Both the position numbers and the translations under genes were made by a program. Positions 1 to 5,823 of a stretch of 8,227 nucleotides of DNA are shown here, piece by piece. Source of the DNA: CAYOKT01 sp964404605 (GTDB taxonomy: Bacteria; Electryoneota; Electryoneia; Electryoneales; Electryoneaceae); contig CAYOKT010000110.1 in NCBI GenBank assembly GCA_964404605.1, positions 1 through 8,227 on the forward strand. The letters run 5' to 3'. The notes below the pieces were generated by a model that worked only from the letters and a program-made list of their open reading frames with translations, searched no databases and was not told where the DNA came from. The stretch's first letter is position 1. Every line of letters starts with the position of its first letter.

Positions 1-816
1 GCTGTCCGCCGGAAGGGTGCTGTAGTCCAGCTCGCTGCCGCGCAGGCTGTGCGGAATCAGGTAGACCCCGAACATCACCACCATCGCGCCGACAACCCAC
101 CAGCGGCCCCGTTTCTCCCCACTCTCGCCGCGCAGACGCCACACCGCGAGCAGCCAGGCGATGAACGCGAAGGCGGTCTTGTTGTCGGTCAGGTCCCCGC
201 CGAAGGGCCAGCCGGTCCAGTAGGCGCCGAAGGCGAATTTCTGAACCAGCGGCCCGAGGATAAAGCCGCCGACGGCGAGCACGCCGAGGGTCCAGAGGGC
301 GAGGCGGCGGGTCTTCTCCCCGGCGATCGCCGCCAGCGCGGCGCGGAGCGCCAGGAGCATCGCGGCGAACATGAAGAGGATGTGCGGAATCAGCACGCCG
401 AGCGGCACATGCCCCTTGAAACGGGTCACCACGGTGCCCTCCGCGGGAAGAAAGAGGGTCTCGGTCCCGCGCGTGAGCTTCACCTGGTACTCCAGCTTGC
501 CCGCCGGGGGCTGGTGGGGCAGGGCCGCGGAGAGGGTGTCGCCCTCGCGCCGCAGGGGCACGACATGCAGCGGCTCCTCCAGCTTGTAGTGTTTCCAGTA
601 GAGCACGCCGGAGACGAGCGTGTCCGGCACGACGAGGCGCACCGGCTGGTCCCCGGCGCCGCCGTGCGTGCGGGTCAGCTCCCAGTCGAAGGTGACAGGA
701 CCGAGGGCCGCCCGGCCATCGAGAGGGTAGGTCGGCCCGGTGGCGCGCTGGTAATGGGCGATGACCACGGTGAGGATGAGGGCGAGAACCCAGAGAAGCG
801 TGGAACGAAGTTTCAT
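1..816 (-). CDS. Polytopic membrane protein of unknown function (3' end off the window)
   Basis: Reading the minus strand from ATG at 816 gives 272 codons open to the window edge. Residues 1-20 form an N-terminal membrane anchor or uncleaved signal. Residues about 25-135 form a soluble, beta-rich, probably periplasmic region (GPTYPLDG, THGGAGDQPVRLVVPD, PPAGKLEYQVKL). Four predicted transmembrane segments follow at about 138-163, 173-195, 214-228 and 238-257. Two helices carry the same LIPH tetrapeptide (142-145 and 253-256). A loop between them holds the aromatic/Gly-rich stretch AYWTGWPFGGDLTDNKTAF. The TM pattern and codon-consistent reading favour this strand over the long opposite frame, whose product is His/Arg/Glu/Gly-rich with no domain. 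A weak Shine-Dalgarno (GGGA, 828-825) precedes the start. It reads like a conserved hypothetical family, possibly redox- or cytochrome-linked because of the helix histidines, but I do not recognise a function. It is probably only a few residues short of complete. Confidence 0.75.
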   Translation of the reverse strand, partial: MKLRSTLLWVLALILTVVIAHYQRATGPTYPLDGRAALGPVTFDWELTRTHGGAGDQPVRLVVPDTLVSGVLYWKHYKLEEPLHVVPLRREGDTLSAALPHQPPAGKLEYQVKLTRGTETLFLPAEGTVVTRFKGHVPLGVLIPHILFMFAAMLLALRAALAAIAGEKTRRLALWTLGVLAVGGFILGPLVQKFAFGAYWTGWPFGGDLTDNKTAFAFIAWLLAVWRLRGESGEKRGRWWVVGAMVVMFGVYLIPHSLRGSELDYSTLPADS

Positions 817-985
817 GGCGGTTTTCCCGAATCTGCAGGTTGGCTGTTCTTTACAGTACAAGCAGGGGGGAAGGTGCAACGGGAAACCGGTGTCGGGCAA
901 GCGGGCGCCGGCTGTCCCGGAGAGAGTACCGGGGAAATGAAGAGTGAGGTTGGCCCCACCGTTTCATGAATTGCGAGCGGTTGTG

Positions 986-994
986 TGTTATCTT
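986..994 (+). promoter_or_regulatory. Candidate extended -10 promoter element for the FecR-barrel gene
   Basis: TGTTATCTT fits the extended -10 form TGnTAnnnT. No -35 hexamer lies at 16-18 bp; TTGCGA at 971-976 is too close. If used, it gives a leader of roughly 160 nt. This is pattern matching only, and sigma factors of unknown lineages may prefer other motifs. Confidence 0.22.
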
Positions 995-1149
995 CGCGGA
1001 GGGGATGGCACACCGCGGTCCGCTTCTCGTTGAATCGGCCGCCCGCACCCATGGAGGGACGCCGTGGAGCCGGCAGGGTTCACGGCGCGGCGGGCGAAGC
1101 GGACCGCCGTTCCGGCGCGACCCGCCCCGGGAAATGCCGGCGTTCATGC

Positions 1150-1156
1150 AGGGGGG
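1150..1156 (+). promoter_or_regulatory. Ribosome binding site deciding the start of the FecR-barrel gene
   Basis: AGGGGGG lies 7 nt upstream of ATG 1164. It supports starting at the signal peptide rather than at the in-frame ATG codons at 966 or further upstream in the open frame. Confidence 0.65.
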
Positions 1157-1163
1157 ACAATCC

Positions 1164-3242
1164 ATGAAACACCGTTTCCTTTCACTCTCGCTGGCGGCGG
1201 GGCTTCTCCTGCTGCTCTCGTCGCCTGTCGTCCGTGCGGTGGAGTCCGATGTCATCGCCCTGACCCTGCTGGTCAAGGGCGGGGTGGAGATCCGGCAGGA
1301 TACCGTGGAGTGGCAGCCGCTCACCTTCGGCGATGTGCTGGTGTCGGACGCGCAGATTCACACGGAGGAGGACGGCTTCACCGCGCTCGCCTTCACCGAT
1401 GACGGCAGCCAGGTGAAGATCCGCCCGAACACGCGGCTCACCGTGAGCGCCGCCCGCCAGCCGGACAATTCGCTGGTGAAACGGATCACCGAGGACGTGG
1501 GCGTGCTGCTCGCCGACATCAAGAAGCGGAAGGGGTCCTACCAAGTCATCACGCCGACCTCCGTCGCCTCGGTGAAGGGAACGCGGTTCTGGGTGCGTGT
1601 CGCCGAGGACGGCGCCACGGAGGTGATCACCCTCGACGGCACCGTGGAGCTGATGAACCAGGTCTCGGGATCGGTGGTGGAGGTCGACGCCGGACAGGTG
1701 GCGACATCCGGGGTCGACGGCGAGATCCACGTGCAGGAGATCGGCCCGGAGACGGAGGTTCCCGAGTGGACAACGGAGGCGGCTCCCCCGCCGCAGGGCC
1801 CCGGCCCCGGGGGTGAGGGAGCGGGCGGCGGCGCCGGAGAAGGTGGAGAGGCTCCCGCCGGGGGCGAGGAGACACCCGAAGGTGGAGGCCCGTCCGGCGG
1901 CGGCGGCCCCGGGTTTTCGATGAACGGCGCGGTAGGCGCGACGGTGATCGACGGGGAGACCTACCAGTTCTTCAGCCTGCGGCCGGAGTTCTCGATCGGG
2001 AAGGTGGGCGTCGGGCTGGACCTTTCGCTCTACTTCGACGCGGATGGAAACCTGCGCGAGGAGGACTGGGACGAACCGGAAGACGTCATCGACAAGATCT
2101 ACTACGTCCGTTACGGCAGGAAGGGCGATCCCTTCTACGCCCGGGTCGGCTCGCTGGACAACCTGACGCTCGGGTACGGCCTGATCATGCGCCGTTACTC
2201 GAACGCCATCGAGTGGCCGCAGGTCCGCCGCATCGGCATGGACACGCAGGTCAACGTCGGCCCGGTCGGTTTCGAGGCGATGGTCAACAACTTCCGCGAG
2301 GTCTCCACGCCGGGCGTGGTCGGCGCGCGGCTGACGTATGAAAGGCGCCTGCTGCTGCCGCTGGTGTTCGGCGGGACGGTGGTGCACGACGGCAACGAGT
2401 TTCTCGGGGCGAAGGACGATGACGGCGACGGCATCCCGAACCCCTTCGACCAGTTCCCCGGGAAGAACGACAGGGACCATATCGGTTACCTGCGCCACCT
2501 GCTGCGCCCGGACCAGGTGGACAGCCTGATCGCCTCCGGGGACCTGCCGGACATCAACAATCCGCCGCCCTCGATCCTCGACCGGAAAGAGGCTGTGACC
2601 ATCTGGGGCGTGGACATCGGGGTGCCGATCGTCCGCGGCGGGAAGGTGAACCTGTGGCTGTACGGGCAGATGGCACAGATCGACGGGTACGGCCGCGGAT
2701 ACACCGTGCCGGGGCTTTCCTTCTCGATGGGACCGTTCCGCGCGGGGGCGGAGTACCGCATCTTCGAGAAGGAGTTCATGCCCGAGTTCTTCAACCTCGG
2801 CTACGAGGTCGAACGCGTCGTCTGGGACGAGGACCTGGGGGCGTATGTGCCCAAGTCCGCTCACCTGCTCGGCCTGCCGAAGGCGCAGGGGTACTATGTC
2901 GATGCCGGGCTGACGCTGGCGAACCTGCTGGACATATACGCCGCCTACCAGCAGATGAACTACGGCGAAACCGAAGGTGGGGATACGGTTCCGAACAAGA
3001 CCTTCTACGCCCGCGCCTCGATAGATGCCACCCCGATTCCGAAGCTCGGCATGGCGGAAGCCTACTACCAGCAGCCGCAGGCGGACAACATCTTCGATAC
3101 CAAGTCGGACGGGACGACCCTCGGCTACAAGCTCGGTTTCGAGATGTCGCCCGGCCTGATGCTGGTGTACGACCAGAAGACGATCTACCGTAACGGCGAG
3201 CCGAACCGGATCATGAGCGTCGAGACGGTGTTCACGTTTTAG
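1164..3242 (+). CDS. FecR-domain / outer-membrane beta-barrel fusion protein
   Basis: The 692-residue product starts with a clear Sec signal peptide: KHR, then a hydrophobic core of about residues 6-23, with likely cleavage after VRA (25). Residues about 30-190 match the FecR domain: an initial beta-rich stretch, then DGFTALAFTDDGSQVKIRPN, the conserved YQVITPTSVASVKGTRFWV and the ending ITLDGTVEL and VDAGQVATSG. Residues 202-250 are a flexible Gly/Pro/Glu linker. The remaining 440 residues alternate aromatic and polar residues in short strands separated by turns, and the chain ends in VETVFTF. A C-terminal Phe is typical of substrates of the outer-membrane assembly machinery. Residues 418-437 carry a DDDGDGIPNPFDQFP calcium-loop-like motif of the thrombospondin type 3 kind. 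It is probably an outer-membrane porin-like or anchoring protein with a periplasmic FecR module. Unlike classical FecR it has no inner-membrane anti-sigma segment, and no sigma-factor gene lies beside it. The substrate is unknown. The TAG stop falls at the edge of a repeat element. Confidence 0.8.
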   Translation: MKHRFLSLSLAAGLLLLLSSPVVRAVESDVIALTLLVKGGVEIRQDTVEWQPLTFGDVLVSDAQIHTEEDGFTALAFTDDGSQVKIRPNTRLTVSAARQPDNSLVKRITEDVGVLLADIKKRKGSYQVITPTSVASVKGTRFWVRVAEDGATEVITLDGTVELMNQVSGSVVEVDAGQVATSGVDGEIHVQEIGPETEVPEWTTEAAPPPQGPGPGGEGAGGGAGEGGEAPAGGEETPEGGGPSGGGGPGFSMNGAVGATVIDGETYQFFSLRPEFSIGKVGVGLDLSLYFDADGNLREEDWDEPEDVIDKIYYVRYGRKGDPFYARVGSLDNLTLGYGLIMRRYSNAIEWPQVRRIGMDTQVNVGPVGFEAMVNNFREVSTPGVVGARLTYERRLLLPLVFGGTVVHDGNEFLGAKDDDGDGIPNPFDQFPGKNDRDHIGYLRHLLRPDQVDSLIASGDLPDINNPPPSILDRKEAVTIWGVDIGVPIVRGGKVNLWLYGQMAQIDGYGRGYTVPGLSFSMGPFRAGAEYRIFEKEFMPEFFNLGYEVERVVWDEDLGAYVPKSAHLLGLPKAQGYYVDAGLTLANLLDIYAAYQQMNYGETEGGDTVPNKTFYARASIDATPIPKLGMAEAYYQQPQADNIFDTKSDGTTLGYKLGFEMSPGLMLVYDQKTIYRNGEPNRIMSVETVFTF

Positions 3243-3262
3243 TGGATCGATTCACCTGAATC
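3241..3262 (+). repeat. Palindromic end repeat, copy A
   Basis: Begins AGTGGATCG and contains the palindrome GATTCA-CC-TGAATC (3249-3262). It overlaps the TAG stop of the FecR-barrel gene by two bases. It is the left terminus of the 303-bp element and resembles copy C. Confidence 0.8.
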
Positions 3263-3377
3263 AATGTGTTCTGAGCGCCCCGTATCGTTTAATGCAAGGC
3301 GCGCCGCCGATGGAATCGTGTATCGATCTCGAGAAGGCGCAACGCAGCAGTGGATGATGCGGGGCGCTCCCGAAGGA

Positions 3378-3403
3378 CTTGTCCGCCCGCCACGGCGGGC
3401 AAG
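3378..3403. repeat. Hairpin inside the 303-bp element
   Basis: CTTGTCCGCC pairs with GGCGGGCAAG over 10 bp (one G-U) around a 6-nt loop. There is no T-run after it on either strand, so an intrinsic terminator role is not supported. Confidence 0.6.
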
Positions 3404-3521
3404 CAGTGGTGGGCTTGACGCCAAGCGGCCATCTTCCGCGTTGTATCTGCTTGGAGTAGCTACCGCTACACCTGCGCATCTACGCCTTGAACCTGACTGC
3501 TTGGCCTCAAGCGAACTACGC

Positions 3522-3543
3522 GATTCAGGTGAACCGGTCCACT
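3522..3543 (-). repeat. Palindromic end repeat, copy B (inverted)
   Basis: Read on the minus strand it begins AGTGGACCG and continues GTTCACCTGAATCG. The 23 bases from 3543 to 3521 are identical to copy D at 7055-7077. It forms the right terminus of the 303-bp element, opposite copy A. Confidence 0.8.
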
Positions 3544-3570
3544 GGACATCCCCGTTTGCAGAAGATATGG

Positions 3571-3607
3571 CGCCCGCCCCTCTCCGCCGGTCCTCGCGGG
3601 GCGGGCG
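3571..3607. repeat. Strong GC hairpin
   Basis: CGCCCGCCCC (3571-3580) and GGGGCGGGCG (3598-3607) form a perfect 10-bp stem with a 17-nt loop. No T-tract follows. It could act as a transcript-end stabiliser or be a REP-like unit. Confidence 0.6.
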
Positions 3608-3772
3608 TCGGTATACCCGGCCCCGGCGCGGCGGGGGAGGCGGGGAGGTCGAGGAGGCGGGGGATGCAGAGGGGATAATACTACTTCTGGAAAATACCGT
3701 TCAGGTTGAGACTGAGGTCGCGGCTCCAGATTCTTGCGGCAAGTTGCATTCATCGCGGAAACCCTTATGAAA

Positions 3773-3793
3773 CCCGGGGCTGAAGTCCCCGGG
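3773..3793. repeat. REP-like hairpin CCCGGGG-CTGAAGT-CCCCGGG
   Basis: A perfect 7-bp stem encloses the 7-nt loop CTGAAGT. The form (GC stem round a central CTGAAG or CTTCAG) resembles short palindromic repeats seen dispersed in many high-GC environmental genomes. Only one copy occurs in the window, so membership of a family is inference. Confidence 0.5.
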
Positions 3794-3894
3794 CCACCCA
3801 TCCGCGGGGCGGAGCGGCGGCCGGCAGGTGTTCATCATCGGCGGCGGTGAGGTGCGGCGCGCGCCTTGCCCGGTGACAGGCGGGGCGTTATACT

Positions 3895-3959
3895 TGTGGA
3901 CCGATTCATCTGAATCGATATATTCTGAGCGCCCCGCATCGACACATGCCGGACGCGCC
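3895..3959 (+). repeat. Repeat copy C: partial left end of the 303-bp element
   Basis: Bases 3896-3959 match 3242-3305 at 51 of 64 positions without gaps, including the exactly conserved TTCTGAGCGCCCCG. The palindrome CGATTCA-TC-TGAATCG (3902-3917) has 7-bp arms. The flanking base before GTGGA is T rather than A. The right half of the element is missing, so this is a truncated or single-ended copy. It lies 67 bp upstream of proS, and a TATATT within it (3918-3923) could serve as a -10, though that is weak. Confidence 0.75.
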
Positions 3960-3979
3960 CGGGAGGATTCTTTCCCGGG
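3958..3979 (+). promoter_or_regulatory. Hairpin in the proS leader
   Basis: CCCGGGA (3958-3964) and TCCCGGG (3973-3979) pair perfectly around an 8-nt loop, ending 47 nt before the proS start. It directly abuts repeat copy C. There is no T-run, so it is not an obvious terminator. I see no T-box specifier pattern. It may be a leader structure or part of the repeat. Confidence 0.4.
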
Positions 3980-4026
3980 GCGAGGCGTACAACAATAATC
4001 CCTTACGGAACAGGCATTTCCAAGCC

Positions 4027-5757
4027 ATGAGACTCTCAAACGCGTTTCTTCCCACACTGAAAGAAGTTCCCTCGGACGCGGTAGTCACCAGTCACCGCCT
4101 GATGCTGCGCGCCGGTTTGATCCGTCCCCTGCTCGCCGGGGTGTACAGCTACCTGCCCTTCGGCTGGCTGGCGGCGCTGCGGGCGATCGAAATCATCCGC
4201 GAGGAGATGAACCGCATCGGCGGGCAGGAGTTTCTCCTGCCGGCGTTGAATCCGGCGGAGCTGTGGGATGAAACCGGCCGGCGCGAGGGGTTCGGGCCGG
4301 AGATGTTCCAGCTTCGTGACCGCAAGGACCGCGAGCTGGTGCTCGCCCCGACGCACGAGGAGATCATCTGCTCCATCGCGCGCAGCGAGGTCCGCAGCTA
4401 CCGTGACCTTCCCCAGATCTGGTACCAGATCCAGACGAAATACCGCGACGAACCGCGGCCGCGCAGCGGAGAGCTGCGCACCCGTCAGTTCCTGATGAAG
4501 GATTCCTACAGCCTCGACGTGGACCCGGAGGGGCTGGATGCGAGCTACCGCAAGCACGACGAGGCCTACCGCCGCATCTTCCGCCGCGCGGGGATCAAGT
4601 ACTTTGTCGTCGGCGCCTCCAGCGGGCTGATGGGCGGGACGGGCTCGGAGGAGTTCATGGCCGCATCGGACGCGGGCGAGGACACCTGCGCGCTCTGCCA
4701 GTCGTGCGGCTACGCGGCGAATGTGGAGGTGGCGCGCTCCCGGCCGCTGGCAGGCGACACCGCCGAGGAGGAGGCGCGGCCGCTGGAGAAGGTGCACACG
4801 CCGGACAAGAGGACGGTGGAGGAGGTGGCGGCGTTCCTCGGTTTGACCCCGGACCGCTTCATCAAGTCGCTGGTCTACGTCGGTCCGGACGGCCCGGCGA
4901 TGGTGCTCCTGCGGGGGGACGACGAGCTGAACGAGGAGGCGCTGGTGCCCCTCCTCGGCGGTGCGGTGCGCCCCGCCCACCCCGAGGAGGTGCTGGAGTG
5001 GGTCGGCGCGGAAGTCGGCTTCCTCGGGCCGGTCGGGCTGGCCGGCCGGATGAGAATCATCGCCGACAACCGCCTGCTGGGCGCGCGGAACCGCGCCACC
5101 GGGGCGAACGAGAACGACTATCACCTCGTCGGCGTGCAGGTGGGCGAGAGCTTCACCCCGGACGAATGGGCCGACCTGCGGCTGGTGAAGGCGGGCGACC
5201 CCTGCCCGGAGTGCGGCTCGCCGCTGGAGGTCATCAAGGCCATCGAGCTGGGGCACATCTTCAAGCTCGGAACGCGTTACAGCCAGGCGATGGGCGCGAC
5301 GGTGCTCGACCGCGAGGGCCGCGAAGTGCCGATCGTCATGGGGTCCTACGGCATCGGGGTGGGGCGGTTGATCGCGGCGGCGATCGAGAGCCACGCGGAC
5401 GAAGGCGGCATCGTGTGGCCGGTCACCCTCGCCCCCTACGAGGTGGTCATTCTCTCGCTGAAAGTGGATGATAAAGCGGCGCACGCCGAGGCCGAGCGGG
5501 TGTACGCCGCTCTCGGGCGGCTGGGCTGGAGAGCGGCGCTGGATGACCGTGACGCCCGGCCCGGGGTGAAGTTCAAGGATGCCGACCTGTTGGGCTACCC
5601 GTTCCAGGTGGTGGTCAGCCCGCGCAACCTCGCCGAGGGGAAACTGGAGCTGAAGCGGCGGCGGGACGGTCTGCGGGAGACCCTGCCGGCGGAGACCGCG
5701 ATGGAACGGCTTGAGGCATGGCGCAGGGAGGAGTACGCTCGCTGCACACCGGATTGA
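4027..5757 (+). CDS. proS: Prolyl-tRNA synthetase, bacterial type with editing domain
   Basis: This cytoplasmic class II synthetase charges tRNA-Pro with proline. The 576-residue chain is of normal length. Its N-terminus, MRLSNAFLPTLKEVPSDA, matches the family start, which is why ATG 4027 is chosen over ATG 3946 inside the repeat. Class II motif 1 is at about 60-80 (EEMNRIGGQEFLLPALNPAELW) and motif 2 at 138-164 (KYRDEPRPRSG, RTRQFLMKDSYS). Motif 3 is at 438-468 (GSYGIGVGRL to VWPVTLAP). The inserted YbaK-like editing domain spans about 225-395, with the conserved lysine of its active site probably K280 (RFIK). Cysteines C221/C224/C227 and C393/C396 flank this insertion and could form a metal site. 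The C-terminal anticodon-binding domain is at about 470-565 (LDDRDARPGVKFKDADLLGYP). The Shine-Dalgarno is weak. spt follows 66 bp downstream on the same strand. Confidence 0.97.
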   Translation: MRLSNAFLPTLKEVPSDAVVTSHRLMLRAGLIRPLLAGVYSYLPFGWLAALRAIEIIREEMNRIGGQEFLLPALNPAELWDETGRREGFGPEMFQLRDRKDRELVLAPTHEEIICSIARSEVRSYRDLPQIWYQIQTKYRDEPRPRSGELRTRQFLMKDSYSLDVDPEGLDASYRKHDEAYRRIFRRAGIKYFVVGASSGLMGGTGSEEFMAASDAGEDTCALCQSCGYAANVEVARSRPLAGDTAEEEARPLEKVHTPDKRTVEEVAAFLGLTPDRFIKSLVYVGPDGPAMVLLRGDDELNEEALVPLLGGAVRPAHPEEVLEWVGAEVGFLGPVGLAGRMRIIADNRLLGARNRATGANENDYHLVGVQVGESFTPDEWADLRLVKAGDPCPECGSPLEVIKAIELGHIFKLGTRYSQAMGATVLDREGREVPIVMGSYGIGVGRLIAAAIESHADEGGIVWPVTLAPYEVVILSLKVDDKAAHAEAERVYAALGRLGWRAALDDRDARPGVKFKDADLLGYPFQVVVSPRNLAEGKLELKRRRDGLRETLPAETAMERLEAWRREEYARCTPD

Positions 5758-5823
5758 TTATCCTGACAGGGAGCCGAGGGGAGACCGCGACTCCGGGGGG
5801 AGGGCGCAAACGATTGGAGTGGC

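Larger units (their letters stand above)
817..1163. other. Divergent intergenic region
   Basis: About 350 bp separate the start of the minus-strand membrane protein from the FecR-barrel gene, so promoters for both should lie here. For the rightward gene the best candidate is an extended -10, TG-T-TATCTT at 986-994, without a convincing -35 at normal spacing. For the leftward gene, TTGCAC (879-874) and TACTGT (858-853) on the minus strand are a weak pair only 15 bp apart. The open frame from 966 that leads into the FecR gene is not thought to be translated, because the signal peptide starts at 1164. No RNA gene or additional small gene is supported here. Confidence 0.5.
3241..3543. mobile_element. 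303-bp MITE-like element with terminal inverted repeats
   Basis: The left end (3241-3262) and the reverse complement of the right end (3522-3543) match at 20 of 22 positions, both starting AGTGGA and ending TTCACCTGAATC. Nested inside is a second inverted repeat: GAGCGCCCCGTATC (3273-3286) against GATGCGGGGCGCTC (3356-3369), 13 of 14 complementary with one G-U. The interior adds small hairpins at 3378-3403, 3413-3426 (GCTTG/CAAGC) and 3456-3469 (GTAGC/GCTAC), and an imperfect one at 3483-3513. No transposase is encoded, and the open frame across it has no recognisable domain. No target-site duplication is visible at the edges. A non-autonomous transposon or a structured palindromic repeat would fit. 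A conserved RNA is an alternative I cannot exclude. Confidence 0.6.
3544..3894. other. Gene-free stretch with hairpins
   Basis: About 350 bp between the repeat element and repeat copy C have no supportable gene. They contain two perfect-stem hairpins, annotated separately. A short open stretch reading FIIGGGEV (from about 3829) resembles a dinucleotide-binding loop but runs into repeat copy C and stops before proS, so it is not called. A proS promoter could lie toward the right end, but none is clear. Confidence 0.5.

Noticed and set aside
49..969. Open frame on the plus strand opposite the membrane protein
   Set aside because: Its product is a low-complexity His/Glu/Gly/Arg string. The minus strand gives clean transmembrane helices and a start near a ribosome site.
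1182..2864. Long open frame antisense to the FecR-barrel gene
   Set aside because: It is a typical high-GC shadow frame. The product is rich in Arg, His, Asp and Val with no domain or signal, whereas the plus strand has a signal peptide, FecR motifs and a C-terminal Phe.
3264..3770. 168-codon open frame across the repeat element
   Set aside because: It starts inside an inverted-repeat unit, crosses several hairpins and has no domain. Non-coding repeat is the simpler reading.
3829..3995. Open stretch beginning FIIGGGEVRR, resembling a Rossmann loop
   Set aside because: It is too short, its continuation translates repeat copy C, and it ends before proS without any domain. The resemblance is likely chance.
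3946..4026. N-terminal extension of proS from ATG 3946
   Set aside because: The family begins at MRLSNAFLPTLKE (ATG 4027). The extension encodes repeat and hairpin sequence.
4036..5484. Long open frame antisense to proS
   Set aside because: The complementary strand encodes a full, motif-perfect prolyl-tRNA synthetase; the antisense product has no recognisable feature.
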